40,159 bases of DNA, from the NCBI RefSeq assembly GCF_003605755.1, contig NZ_RAHJ01000007.1, positions 1 to 40,159 of the forward strand. Reading direction: 5' to 3'. The translations under genes and the position numbers were made by a program. The notes under the pieces are model-generated. The model was not told the DNA's origin. It did not search any database and saw only the letters and a program-made list of their open reading frames with translations. How positions within the stretch are numbered: position 1 is the first letter of the stretch; every line of letters starts with the position of its first letter. Below, piece by piece: positions 16,788-27,863 of the stretch. This DNA is from Tsuneonella suprasediminis. GTDB lineage: Bacteria > Pseudomonadota > Alphaproteobacteria > Sphingomonadales > Sphingomonadaceae.

Positions 16788-17549
16788 CTAACGCAGAAGG
16801 ATCACGTCAGCGCTCTGGCTGGATCGGCTGGCGGAATGGTCGTATGCGCGCGGCAGCCACAAGACTGCGCGGACCCCACGGGGTGATCGAGGCACCAAGC
16901 TTATGCTGCCTCCAGACTTCTGTGCGAAGCGCTGTGCATGAGTAAGTCCGAGCCCAAGGCGATGATCAGCGCCCCAATTCGAATAGAACGGCTCGAAAGC
17001 CAGCGCGATCGTATCGCGTCTGAGCCCAGGGCCATTGTCGGCAACTTCAATTTCAATCCGCTCGGGGAGAGCGTCAATTGCCGGGCGGTTCCTCAAGCGC
17101 AAAGATACTTTCCCACCATTTCCTCCGGCAGCCAGGAATGCATTTTCAAGCAGGGCCGATAAGGCGCTGGCGAAAGAGGCAGGGGCAACCCGAACCGGCC
17201 ACAAACCTGTTTCAAGTATCTTTTCAAACTCCACTTCCACTGGAATCCCTGACTGGATCTGGTCCATCAAATGCTTGATCAATTCTGGCACATCGACCAA
17301 TTCCTGAAGCGGCGAATTAGCAGCTGGAACAGACAATTTGCTTACTAATCTGGCCGAATTGAGGAGCGCCATACGCATCTTGCGACGAAGCTTGATCGCC
17401 TCCTGCTCATCGGCGAATTCCAACGTTTCAAGGCCCGCAGCCAGCACGGCAAGCATGCTTGTCAGGTCTTCCGTCGATGGCAGAGGGGTCACTGACGACG
17501 TTCCTGCTGGCATCATGTCCCGAAAGCTACTTTGGAATTGACGCTTCAT
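16788..17549 (-). CDS. Histidine-kinase-like ATPase without an obvious phospho-acceptor domain
   Basis: A 253-aa soluble GHKL ATPase. The C-terminal half has all the nucleotide-binding boxes: N box (SALLENAFLAAG), G1 (EVADNGPGL), F box (FEPFYSNW) and G2 (HRLGLGLTHAQRFAQKSGG). The N-terminal half is helical (EDLTSMLAVLAAGLETLEFADEQ) and resembles a DHp-like dimer, but I see no H-E/D-x-x-N/T motif and no sensor or membrane segment. GGAGG precedes the ATG. It sits between dnaJ and dnaK in the chaperone operon with no response regulator nearby. It could be a HisKA-degenerate kinase, a histidine-phosphotransferase relative like ChpT, or an anti-sigma-type switch. Confidence 0.75.
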   Translation of the reverse strand: MKRQFQSSFRDMMPAGTSSVTPLPSTEDLTSMLAVLAAGLETLEFADEQEAIKLRRKMRMALLNSARLVSKLSVPAANSPLQELVDVPELIKHLMDQIQSGIPVEVEFEKILETGLWPVRVAPASFASALSALLENAFLAAGGNGGKVSLRLRNRPAIDALPERIEIEVADNGPGLRRDTIALAFEPFYSNWGADHRLGLGLTHAQRFAQKSGGSISLVPRSPRGVRAVLWLPRAYDHSASRSSQSADVILLR

Positions 17550-17654
17550 GACCGGCCTCCTGTGCCAAAATGTACCTCTAGTCGCTTCTCAGGCAAATCC
17601 ACTGATCCAGATCAGGCGTTTCGGATCAGCCTTGCCTGTCCCAATGTGATCGCA

Positions 17655-18587
17655 TTAGACACCCAGCTTCGAGCGGGGATTGTATTCATTCTTTTCTCGC
17701 CATTCCTTGGCCCACGCTTCCAGGCTTTTATCGTTCTGCGGAAGGTCGACCATCAACCGCACCAGTTGATTGCCGCGCCCACCTTGGCGACGGGCCATTC
17801 CTTTACCCTTGATGCGCAGAACTCTGCCCGAGGTGGATCCCTTCGGCACTGTTAGCATGATCGGACCATCGATCGTGGGTACGCGCACCTTTGCGCCGAG
17901 TACGGCCTCGTCCCACCGGATTGGCAGGTCGAGGCGAATGTCGTCCTCATCCTGTCGGAAGAAAGGGTGGAGCGTGACGGTCAGTTCAAGAATCGCGTCA
18001 CCGCGCCCTCCCGGTCCGGGCCGCCCTTTGCCCGCAACGCGCAGGCGATCTCCACTCTGGGTTCCCGGAGGGATCTTGACCTCGAGTTGCTCGCCGCCAT
18101 CGAGGTTGATTGCGAATGGTTTTGCAGTGGCGATATTTTCGAACGGGACATTTACCGCATAGAGCACATCGCTTCCTCGCGGGCGATATTCGCGCCCGCC
18201 AGCCCCGCGACCCCGCCCAAAGAGATCGGCGAAGATGTCCCCCAATTCCTCCGAATCGCCAGAGAAATGAAAGGATGTCGCTCCATCCTGCGCCGATCGA
18301 AACGGTCCTCCGCCCGAGAACGGCCCATGGCCCTGGAAATCTTCGAAACCGTAAGGTGCGCGCGGGTTGCCGTGCTCGTCGATCTCGCCGCGGTCGTATC
18401 GCGCGCGTTGCTCGGCATCGCTCAAAAGATCATATGCTTGGGTGACTTCCGCGAACCGGGTCGCCGCGTCGGGCTTGTCCTTGTTGCGATCGGGATGAAG
18501 CTCTTTGGCGAGTTTGCGATAGGCTTTCTTGATCGCAGACTGATCTGCTGTGCGCGATACGCCGAGTATCGTATAAGGATCTGCCAT
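17655..18587 (-). CDS. CbpA-type DnaJ co-chaperone
   Basis: A 310-aa class-B J protein. The J domain (residues 2-70) has the HPD motif in AKELHPDRNKDKPD. A Gly/Phe-rich linker (GHGPFSGGGPF) follows, then two beta-sandwich substrate domains with VKIPPGTQSGDRLRVAGKG and VPKGSTSGRVLRIKGKGMA. No CxxCxGxG zinc fingers are present, so it is CbpA-like rather than DnaJ-like. It delivers clients to DnaK and stimulates its ATPase. It follows trxC by 43 bp; a 105-bp gap separates it from the HATPase gene. Confidence 0.93.
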   Translation of the reverse strand: MADPYTILGVSRTADQSAIKKAYRKLAKELHPDRNKDKPDAATRFAEVTQAYDLLSDAEQRARYDRGEIDEHGNPRAPYGFEDFQGHGPFSGGGPFRSAQDGATSFHFSGDSEELGDIFADLFGRGRGAGGREYRPRGSDVLYAVNVPFENIATAKPFAINLDGGEQLEVKIPPGTQSGDRLRVAGKGRPGPGGRGDAILELTVTLHPFFRQDEDDIRLDLPIRWDEAVLGAKVRVPTIDGPIMLTVPKGSTSGRVLRIKGKGMARRQGGRGNQLVRLMVDLPQNDKSLEAWAKEWREKNEYNPRSKLGV

Positions 18588-18630
18588 TAACTAAATCACC
18601 TGAAATTGGGATGCAGGGCGGAAATGCGGG

Positions 18631-19071
18631 TCAGCCAATATGTGCCTCCACCCATTGGCGAAGCGCGGAGGGGGGTAAGGCACCGGATCGTTGATCGACC
18701 AGCCGTCCATTCTTGAATATTAACAAGGCGGGGACGCCCTGCACGCCGTACCGGGCGGCAAGTTCGGGAGCCTTGTCGATATCGACCTTTGCGAACCTGG
18801 CGCGCGGTTCGATTGCAATCGTGACCTGGGCAAATGATGGAGCCATGGCGCGGCAGGGACCGCACCACGTCGCCCAGAAATCCACAACGACAGGTATGTC
18901 GGATCGTGTGATATGGCGATCGAACCTCTGGCCCAGCAGGTCGACGGGCGAACCATTGAACAGCGCCTTGTGGCATTTGCCGCATTTTGCGGCCTGGGCT
19001 GGCCGATCAGGCGGGATAGCGTTGACCGCATCACAATGTGGGCAAACTACCTTGATATTGTCGGCTTCCAT
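18631..19071 (-). CDS. trxC: Thioredoxin 2-type protein with N-terminal zinc ribbon
   Basis: A 146-aa TrxC-like disulfide reductase. Two CxxC pairs near the N-terminus (CPHC at 10-13, CGKC at about 30-33) should bind zinc. The thioredoxin fold follows with the WCGPC active site in VVVDFWATWCGPCRAMAPSF and the cis-proline loop GVQGVPALLIF. The zinc site gives TrxC a redox-sensing link in E. coli. A thioredoxin gene is a standard member of tLST islands. It starts 38 bp after clpB and precedes dnaJ in the minus-strand operon. Confidence 0.93.
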   Translation of the reverse strand: MEADNIKVVCPHCDAVNAIPPDRPAQAAKCGKCHKALFNGSPVDLLGQRFDRHITRSDIPVVVDFWATWCGPCRAMAPSFAQVTIAIEPRARFAKVDIDKAPELAARYGVQGVPALLIFKNGRLVDQRSGALPPSALRQWVEAHIG

Positions 19072-19109
19072 TCGCCGCCCTTCCCTTGCTTGTCGTGCGC
19101 TCGCGCTGC

Positions 19110-21698
<2,589 letters not shown>

Positions 21699-22022
21699 CG
21701 CAAAGGGTCTCCAAGCGTAATTACGATCTCAAATGGGACGTTGAGCAGGCACTAGCAGGAAATCGAATTCCCGTCTGCTCACATATCAACCCGCAACGAC
21801 GCCAGCCTCTAAATAGAGCCATCCTCTAAATAGAAAAGCCATTCTCGTCCTGACATAAATCAGTGGGTGGGCCGATCTGCTTCCTATGGTACGCTCGTAT
21901 CGCCAGATGACTGTCGAGTCGGCGAGGATAGCGGAAATGGCATTGAAATGCGGCTCTCGCGAGTTTACGAACGGAGGCGCAGTCAGCGATTTCACCCGTT
22001 CGAAACTTTGATGGAGGTGGTG
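21699..22022. other. Divergent promoter region with a 12-bp direct repeat
   Basis: About 320 bp separate clpB from the divergent DUF5335 gene and should hold both operons' promoters. CCTCTAAATAGA occurs twice in direct orientation at 21806-21817 and 21823-21834, a 17-bp period, in an AT-rich patch. It could bind a shared regulator. The frame from 21867 is open into the DUF5335 gene but has no RBS and unlikely composition, so I leave it out. No clean -35/-10 pair was found. Confidence 0.4.
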
Positions 22023-22361
22023 ATGGAGCAAATTGCCAAAAACGAGTGGGCAGAACTGTGCGATCGCATTAGCAAGCGGTTGAATGGCCTGCGCGCCGAA
22101 ATCGAGGTCCAGTCGCTGGATTTGGGCGATCAGATCGAGGCCGAATTTCTTCCTATCCTCGGTATCACCTATGATCACAAAGACGATGTCGTGGTCATCG
22201 CCCTTGAGGGGCTTGCTCACCTGATCCCGCACCCGGTCGATATCCAGACCAAAGGCTACGGTGATAATATCGAGGCAGTCCTTATTGTGGACAAGGAAGG
22301 TGTGCGGCATCTCGCATCATTCCGGGAGCCGCTTAAGTTGCCACCCCCTCCTGCGGAGTAA
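22023..22361 (+). CDS. DUF5335-like protein
   Basis: A 112-aa protein with the pattern of DUF5335 proteins: EQIAKNEWAELCDRISKRL helix, VQSLDLGDQIEAEFLPILGI, an acidic loop, VVVIALEGLAHLIPHPVDI and a final strand pair ending SFREPL. These small beta proteins have no established function and occur in stress or mobile clusters. The ATG at 22023 is chosen because GGAGGTGGTG lies just before it; an ATG 12 nt upstream is alternative. It opens the plus-strand operon with yfdX, hdeD, mscS and psiE. Confidence 0.7.
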   Translation: MEQIAKNEWAELCDRISKRLNGLRAEIEVQSLDLGDQIEAEFLPILGITYDHKDDVVVIALEGLAHLIPHPVDIQTKGYGDNIEAVLIVDKEGVRHLASFREPLKLPPPPAE

Positions 22362-22415
22362 GCTTCACTTCCAGAAGCCGACTTGTGGTCCAACCATCAA
22401 AGAAGGAGTTCCGCC

Positions 22416-23333
22416 ATGACATTCAGAAATCTTGCCCATGGCGTTGCCGCCATCGCATTGCTTGCGGCTACGGCCTGTTCCGATAATGCCGAGGAGGCGG
22501 CGGGCGGACAGGAAGCTTCGGCTAGCGCAACCGATACGGATCAGGCTGCGGGCGGCGCCACGGCCGAGGATCAGGTGCAACTCGGAACTCTGCTGAAGGA
22601 AGCGGTATCCGCTCTCGATGAAACGCAGGCGGCTATCAGCGCCATTGACGCGGGCAATAATCAAGAGGCGATCGACGCTCTGGCCAGGGCCACGGGCAAA
22701 CTTGAGATCATCCTGACGCGCGAACCCAACCTGGCACTTGCTCCGGTGGCCAATTCGGTCATCGAACATGATGTTCTTGCAACGCCAGGCGATGTCAAGG
22801 CGCTCTCCGACCGGATCGAGGATCTGACTGATGAGGGACGTTTGCAGGAAGCGAGGCGGCTTATGGAAGGCCTCGCAAGCGAGATGGTTATCAGGACCAG
22901 CAACCTTCCGCTGGGTACCTATCCTGATGCCATCAAACGCGCGGCCGCACTGCTGGACGAACAGAAGCCTCAGGAGGCCAAGCTCGTCTTGCTAAACGCC
23001 CTGAGCACCATTGTCGTGACCGAAACCATAATTCCGTTGCCGATCGTCCGTGCCGAGACAAGCGTCGAGGCCGCGCGCGTCGTTGCGGCAAAAAAGGACC
23101 GCACGAAAGAAGACAACCAGGCAATTGCTGCGGAACTGCAAAAGGCCCGTGAGCAAATCGAGATGGCGCAAGCGCTCGGTTATGCGACCAAGAAGGATCT
23201 TGACGATCTGCAGGACGCGATCAAAGAACTTGAGCGAGAGACTGGCGAAGGTAACGCCGCAGATCGCTTCTTCGAACGCATCAAGGGGCTTTTCGGCAAG
23301 GCCCGTGAAGCAGTACAGCCGAAAAAGAATTGA
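22416..23333 (+). CDS. yfdX: YfdX-family periplasmic lipoprotein
   Basis: A 305-aa exported protein. A signal peptide (RNLAHGVAAIALLAATACSD) ends in a likely lipobox ATAC, so it is probably a lipoprotein. A Gly/Ala/Glu-rich linker follows, then the helical YfdX domain: EAVSALDETQAAISAIDAGN, LPLGTYPDAIKRAAALLDE, LSTIVVTETIIPLPIV, and a coiled-coil tail (about 230-285). YfdX is a tLST hallmark, linked to acid and heat tolerance with chaperone-like behaviour in enterobacteria. AAGGAG precedes the ATG at 22416. A dead paralogue lies at 10042-10595. Confidence 0.9.
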   Translation: MTFRNLAHGVAAIALLAATACSDNAEEAAGGQEASASATDTDQAAGGATAEDQVQLGTLLKEAVSALDETQAAISAIDAGNNQEAIDALARATGKLEIILTREPNLALAPVANSVIEHDVLATPGDVKALSDRIEDLTDEGRLQEARRLMEGLASEMVIRTSNLPLGTYPDAIKRAAALLDEQKPQEAKLVLLNALSTIVVTETIIPLPIVRAETSVEAARVVAAKKDRTKEDNQAIAAELQKAREQIEMAQALGYATKKDLDDLQDAIKELERETGEGNAADRFFERIKGLFGKAREAVQPKKN

Positions 23334-23428
23334 GAGCTATACTCTGGTGGTGCGTTCCAATGAACGCCGCGCACCGTCAGGAATCTTGTTTTCGCTGAAT
23401 TCCGATCTCAACGTATGGGGCTACCGAT

Positions 23429-24049
23429 ATGGCAACACTGGCACATAAAATCCCTTTCCCGGTCTGTAGTCTAGCAGGAAACTGGTGGGCATTTGTTTTG
23501 CGCGGTGTGCTTGCCCTGATCCTTGCGGTGCTCGCGGTGCTGATGCCTGCCAGCGCCTTGCTCGGGCTGACAATCATCTTCGGTGCCTTCTCGATGATAG
23601 ACGGAATATTCTCGCTTATCGCGGCTTTTCGTAACATCCGCGCGGGTGAGAAGTGGGGTTGGCTGGCATTCAACGGCGTGGTCGGCATCGGTGCTGGTAT
23701 TGTCGTGCTGATAGCTCCGATGATGGCCAGTTTCGCGCTTTCGCTGTTCCTTTGGTGGATGATCGCATTCTGGTCGTCCGCCTCGGGCATCGCCCAGATC
23801 GTTACCGCCATTCGGCTGCGCAAGGAAATCAAGGGCGAGTTTTGGCTTGGGCTAGGGGGTCTGTTGTCCCTTGCGCTGGCCGGCTTCGTAATCTGGATGC
23901 TCCTGACTGCTCCCGTCGAGACATTCCTCGCCTTGGGCTGGGTTCTCGCGTTCTACGCCGCGATGTTCGGAACTGTCATGCTGCTCCTTGGCTTTCGCTT
24001 GCGGCGCGCATCGAAGGGGGATGATGCACGGACGCAGTCGGCGAGCTAG
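23429..24049 (+). CDS. hdeD: HdeD-family membrane protein
   Basis: A 206-aa inner-membrane protein with six predicted membrane segments in three pairs (for example WWAFVLRGVLALILAVLAVL, LGLTIIFGAFSMIDGIFSLI, GWLAFNGVVGIGAGIVVLIA), matching the three DUF308 repeats of HdeD. The NWWAFVLRGV opening is typical. HdeD contributes to acid resistance at high cell density in E. coli and is a core tLST gene. It sits 95 bp after yfdX in the same direction. Confidence 0.93.
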   Translation: MATLAHKIPFPVCSLAGNWWAFVLRGVLALILAVLAVLMPASALLGLTIIFGAFSMIDGIFSLIAAFRNIRAGEKWGWLAFNGVVGIGAGIVVLIAPMMASFALSLFLWWMIAFWSSASGIAQIVTAIRLRKEIKGEFWLGLGGLLSLALAGFVIWMLLTAPVETFLALGWVLAFYAAMFGTVMLLLGFRLRRASKGDDARTQSAS

Positions 24050-24176
24050 GTGGCTTTGCCGCATCATGAAGCGGTTTCTGGCATCAGGATCAATCACATG
24101 AGCCAATCCCGAAGTCTCGTCTCGGCGGAGCACTAGATTTGGAGCGGGTTGGCAAGCATCTGACGGCAAGGGGGCG

Positions 24177-24779
24177 ATGGAGGTAAAAAGGCCGCGCATT
24201 CGTGAGATCGTATGGCTCGCTGGCATCCTTGCCGCATTGGTCTTTGGATATGCGCTCTACCATGAGCTCTATGTCGGCGCGTCCAGATTTCCGTTCGCGC
24301 AGGAAACTATCCTTGTCTTCCTTGGCGCTGTCGCGACGATCTTTCTCACCGCGATGCTGCTCAACCGCCAGACCGAACTCGAACTCAGCAAAGAGGCCCG
24401 CGTCCATCTGTTCGACCAGAAGAACTCGGTTTACATGGCGGCGATCGAAAAGGTCGCAGAAATCGCCGCAAAACGCGACCCCGACCCGGATCTTATCGAT
24501 GAATTGCGGGTGATTGGGCACAAGTTGGCAGTGATCGCCAGCCCCGAGGTGATCAAGTCCTTCCAGTCGGTGCTCGACAGGCTGTTGCGCGGACTGAACG
24601 ACGGAAACCTGACCAACGCCGACGCAGAAGAGGTTATGCATGCCGTCGCCGAACTGACACTCGGAATGCGATCCGACATGCTTGACGAGATCGGGAGCGC
24701 CAAGAATGACACCGCACAGGAACTGATCCGCCGCAACTCTCGGCAGATGGAACGGCTCGATGATCTGGACGAAGCGTAA
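24177..24779 (+). CDS. Two-TM protein of unknown function
   Basis: A 200-aa protein I do not recognise by family. Two membrane helices near the N-terminus (IVWLAGILAALVFGYALYH and ETILVFLGAVATIFLTAML) enclose a short outside loop. A long cytoplasmic helical region follows (residues 68-200) with the conserved-looking stretches HLFDQKNSVYMAAIEKVAEI, LRVIGHKLAVIASPEVI and TAQELIRRNSRQMERLDDL. It is similar in layout to small hypothetical membrane proteins seen beside hdeD in stress islands. A role as a membrane-anchored assembly or sensor factor is only inferred from context. Confidence 0.6.
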   Translation: MEVKRPRIREIVWLAGILAALVFGYALYHELYVGASRFPFAQETILVFLGAVATIFLTAMLLNRQTELELSKEARVHLFDQKNSVYMAAIEKVAEIAAKRDPDPDLIDELRVIGHKLAVIASPEVIKSFQSVLDRLLRGLNDGNLTNADAEEVMHAVAELTLGMRSDMLDEIGSAKNDTAQELIRRNSRQMERLDDLDEA

Positions 24780-24813
24780 CGGGCAGCAACGATAAAGCGT
24801 AAAGGACCTGAAC

Positions 24814-25356
24814 ATGCACAGAGACCATAATCGTCCGCCGCGCCTATCGAAGCAGCCCGGCACGAATACTATCTCCGCCGAAATTCCAGTGGCAAAGATC
24901 TATCAGGAACCGCGCTCCACGCTTCAGGGCGGGCACCGCCCGCGACCGTGGTTCCTTGAGTTCGAGGCGAGAAGATCACTGGGCCGCGACGCATTCACGG
25001 GCTTGATCACCAATGATGATCCATATCGCCATATCCGTGTTCAGTTTCCTGACCGGGACAGCGCTATCGGCTTTGCCGAAAGGCAGGGTTGGAATTACAG
25101 GGTCAGCCAAACCTCCACGTTGCACCACGTTGGCCCGAAAGTCGACGAGCTTTATCGTGGTTCAGACGCCCCTGGAAACTGGTCGATACGATGGTCAGGC
25201 GAGGGGAAACAGATTTCCCGGAACCGGCTGTATCGAGGCGCGGAAGCCGGCGAGCGGGCCGAGCGCCAAAAGGAGTTCGACCCTGTAGATGAAGCGCTGC
25301 TCGAAAGCTTTCCAGCCTCCGATCCGCCGGCATTTACGGGCTCAACAATTGGCTAG
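24814..25356 (+). CDS. NDUFS4-domain protein with an FPASDPP tail
   Basis: A 180-aa soluble protein. Residues 25 to about 97 resemble the ETC complex I subunit NDUFS4/AQDQ fold: AKIYQEPRSTLQGG, PWFLEFEARRSLGRD, HIRVQFPDRDSAIGFAERQG and WNYRV. In alphaproteobacteria NDUFS4 is a small accessory subunit of complex I. The C-terminus carries FDPVDEALLESFPASDPPAF, a motif shared by many small uncharacterised stress proteins. A middle segment (about 100-150) is unassigned. Accessory NDUFS4-like genes outside the nuo operon may adapt respiration under stress. The FPASDPP extension is unusual on this domain. Confidence 0.7.
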   Translation: MHRDHNRPPRLSKQPGTNTISAEIPVAKIYQEPRSTLQGGHRPRPWFLEFEARRSLGRDAFTGLITNDDPYRHIRVQFPDRDSAIGFAERQGWNYRVSQTSTLHHVGPKVDELYRGSDAPGNWSIRWSGEGKQISRNRLYRGAEAGERAERQKEFDPVDEALLESFPASDPPAFTGSTIG

Positions 25357-25368
25357 GCCAAAAGGTCG

Positions 25369-26319
25369 ATGCAGTCGAAAATAAGCGAGTATCAGGTGTC
25401 AAATGTAATCGACGAATTCGAATTGCAAGCTCTCTCCGTTTCCTCATCCCTGCTTGAAGACGCAGTGCGGATCGTGTTGGTGGTGTGTCTCGCTTCGTTG
25501 GCGGCAGCTCTGCTTTCGCGCCTGATGCGGCGCATAGAACAGAAGATGACAAGCAAACGAAGTGATCCAGATCCTTTAAGGAGGGTTGCAACTGCATGCA
25601 GGGCTGGTCTGATATTCGGGCGCATCGTGATATGGTCAGTTGCCGGGGTGACCTTGCTCTCGATCATGGGCGTATCCATAGCGCCTTTGCTGACTGCTGC
25701 GGGAGTGGCCGGAATTGCAGCAGGTTTTGCCGCGCAGAGCCTGGTGAAAGACTATTTTTCCGGATTTATCATTCTGCTTGAAGGGCAGCTGCGCGTCGAT
25801 GACATAGTCGAGATCGGTGGCCATATCGGCGTGGTAGAAGAAATTACGCTGCGAAGCATTCGCCTGCGCGATTACGATGGCAACGTGATCTTCGTGCCAT
25901 GCGGGAACATTACCAATGTCGTGAACATGACCATGGAATATTCCAGGTCGGTGATCGATGTCGGTATCGCCTATCGCGAAAAGACAGACGAGGCGTTGGG
26001 CATTATGCACAGCGTTGCCTCGCAGATGGCTAAGGATCGCGCCTTTGCAGACCGCATAATTGATGAGCCCGAAGTTATCGGTGTGGAAGCGCTCGGTGAC
26101 AGTGCCGTCATATTGCGACTGCGCCTGAAGGTGACGCCAGGAGCACAATGGGAAGTGCGCAGGGAGTTCTTCCGCAGGATCAAGCAGGCATTCGACGAGA
26201 CTGGCATCAACATACCATTCCCGCACCTTACCCTGTATCCGGGGCTCCCGAAAGATGGCCCTGCCCCTCCGCTGAACATCCGGCTTAGACAAACCGAGGC
26301 TGCGGTGAAGAATGCTTGA
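25369..26319 (+). CDS. MscS-family mechanosensitive channel
   Basis: A 316-aa small-conductance mechanosensitive channel. Three membrane helices are followed by the signature pore helix and its kink (GVAGIAAGFAAQSLVKDYFSGFI), and then the beta domain (LRVDDIVEIGGHIGVVEEI, TLRSIRLRDYDGNVIFVPCG, ITNVVNM) and alpha-beta cage domain. It opens under membrane tension to release solutes on hypo-osmotic shock. It starts 12 nt after the NDUFS4-domain gene, and psiE follows closely, so the three are one transcript. Confidence 0.93.
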   Translation: MQSKISEYQVSNVIDEFELQALSVSSSLLEDAVRIVLVVCLASLAAALLSRLMRRIEQKMTSKRSDPDPLRRVATACRAGLIFGRIVIWSVAGVTLLSIMGVSIAPLLTAAGVAGIAAGFAAQSLVKDYFSGFIILLEGQLRVDDIVEIGGHIGVVEEITLRSIRLRDYDGNVIFVPCGNITNVVNMTMEYSRSVIDVGIAYREKTDEALGIMHSVASQMAKDRAFADRIIDEPEVIGVEALGDSAVILRLRLKVTPGAQWEVRREFFRRIKQAFDETGINIPFPHLTLYPGLPKDGPAPPLNIRLRQTEAAVKNA

Positions 26320-26342
26320 AAGACGACCGCAAGGATAAACCA

Positions 26343-26828
26343 ATGCTCGCGAATTTTCTGAGATTGCGCAAAATGACACGTGCAGAATGGTCTGCGATGT
26401 CCCTTTACGAGAAATTCGAGGACGCGATTGTCATCGTTCTCAGCGGAATAATCGCAATCGTCGTGATTGCGGCGGTTTGGTCATTGCTGCGCGAAGTTGT
26501 CACAAGCCTTGTCTTGGGCGCTCTCGATCCGCTCGATTTTGCCACTTTCCAGACTGTCTTCGGAATGATTTTTACTGTTGTGATTGCGCTTGAGTTCAAG
26601 CGTTCATTGCTCGTAGCTGCCGATAGGGGATTCGGTGTCCTGCAGGTGCGAACGATTATCCTGATTGCGCTGCTGGCAATTGTGCGCAAGTTCATCATTC
26701 TCAATCTGGCAGACACGAGCGCCGCGAAGGTCGCCGCGCTTTCGGGGGCTGTGCTGGCACTTGGTGCGGTATTCTGGCTCGTTCGCGATCAGGATCGGCA
26801 GGAGCGGCTTGAGCAAGTACAGGAATAG
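26343..26828 (+). CDS. psiE: PsiE-family membrane protein
   Basis: A 161-aa protein with four predicted membrane helices. It opens MLANFLRLRKMTRAEWSAMS and shows LYEKFEDAIVIVLSGIIAIV, FQTVFGMIFTVVIALEFKRS and RTIILIALLAIVRKFIILNL, matching the phosphate-starvation-inducible PsiE family. The family function is unknown, but psiE is a usual tLST member. The ATG at 26343 follows AAGGATAA; an in-frame TTG at 26316 would overlap the mscS stop and is less likely. Confidence 0.88.
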   Translation: MLANFLRLRKMTRAEWSAMSLYEKFEDAIVIVLSGIIAIVVIAAVWSLLREVVTSLVLGALDPLDFATFQTVFGMIFTVVIALEFKRSLLVAADRGFGVLQVRTIILIALLAIVRKFIILNLADTSAAKVAALSGAVLALGAVFWLVRDQDRQERLEQVQE

Positions 26829-26924
26829 GACTGGTCTAAAGCCGTAGCAAGCGCGGTTACAGACAGAAAAAGACAGGCACACCCGTGCGAGCGCGCCTGT
26901 CCGGCTTCCAGGAGAAATGCTGCC

Positions 26925-27776
26925 TTAGAAGTTCATCGCCGGCACGGGAGCAGGAGATGCGTCTTCCTTCGGCAGTTCAGCGACCAGTGCCTCGGTGGTG
27001 ATCAGCAGCGAGGCGACCGAAGCCGCATCCTGCAGCGCTGTGCGCACCACCTTCGCCGGATCGATGACACCCGACTTCACCAGGTCTTCATATTCGCCGG
27101 TCGCGGCGTTGAAACCATGGTTGTAGTCGTCGCCTTCGAGCAGCTTGCCGACGATATAGGCACCGTCTTCACCTGCGTTCTCGGCAATCTGGCGAGCCGG
27201 GGCACGCAGGGCGCGACGAACGATATCGATACCGGACTGCTGGTCGTCATTGGTAGCCTTGAGGCCTTCGAGCGACTTGAGCGACCGGAGCAAGGCGATG
27301 CCGCCGCCCGGCAGAATGCCTTCCTCGACCGCCGCACGGGTTGCATGCAGCGCGTCGTCGACGCGGTCCTTGCGCTCCTTGACCTCGACTTCGGTCGCAC
27401 CGCCAACGCGAATAACGGCAACGCCGCCAGCCAGCTTGGCTACGCGCTCCTGCAGTTTTTCGCGGTCGTAGTCGCTGGTCGTGGTCTCGATTTGGGCGCG
27501 AATCTGGCTGACCCGGGCGTCGATGTCGGCCTTGTTGCCGGCACCATCGACGATGGTCGTGTTGTCCTTGTCGATAATGACCTTCTTCGCCCGGCCGAGC
27601 ATGCCGATCGTGACATTTTCCAGCTTGGTGCCGAGTTCCTCGCTGACCACGTTGCCGGCGGTGAGGATGGCAATATCCTCCAGCATGGCCTTGCGGCGAT
27701 CGCCGAAGCCGGGTGCCTTGACCGCCGCGACCTTGAGGCCGCCACGAAGCTTGTTCACCACCAGGGTGGTCAGGGC
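26925..27776 (-). pseudogene. groEL, 3' half only
   Basis: This is the C-terminal half of the GroEL chaperonin from about residue 265: [38 protein letters not shown], the intermediate domain, AALHATR-type helix, [15 protein letters not shown] and the equatorial [20 protein letters not shown]. The frame is intact to PAPVPAMNF and lacks the usual GGM tail. Coding homology stops abruptly at the GCC near 27776; the ATP-binding DGTTT half and groES are absent. A later in-frame ATG/GTG could yield a fragment, but no working chaperonin. It is the torn right end of the stress island. Confidence 0.88.
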
Positions 27777-27863
27777 TGTCCGTCGTCAGAACATTCGGCA
27801 CAACTCGCGGCGTAGATTAGCGGAGTGCGTGACCGGCCCCCACTGAGTGGTCCGCGTTGTTTG

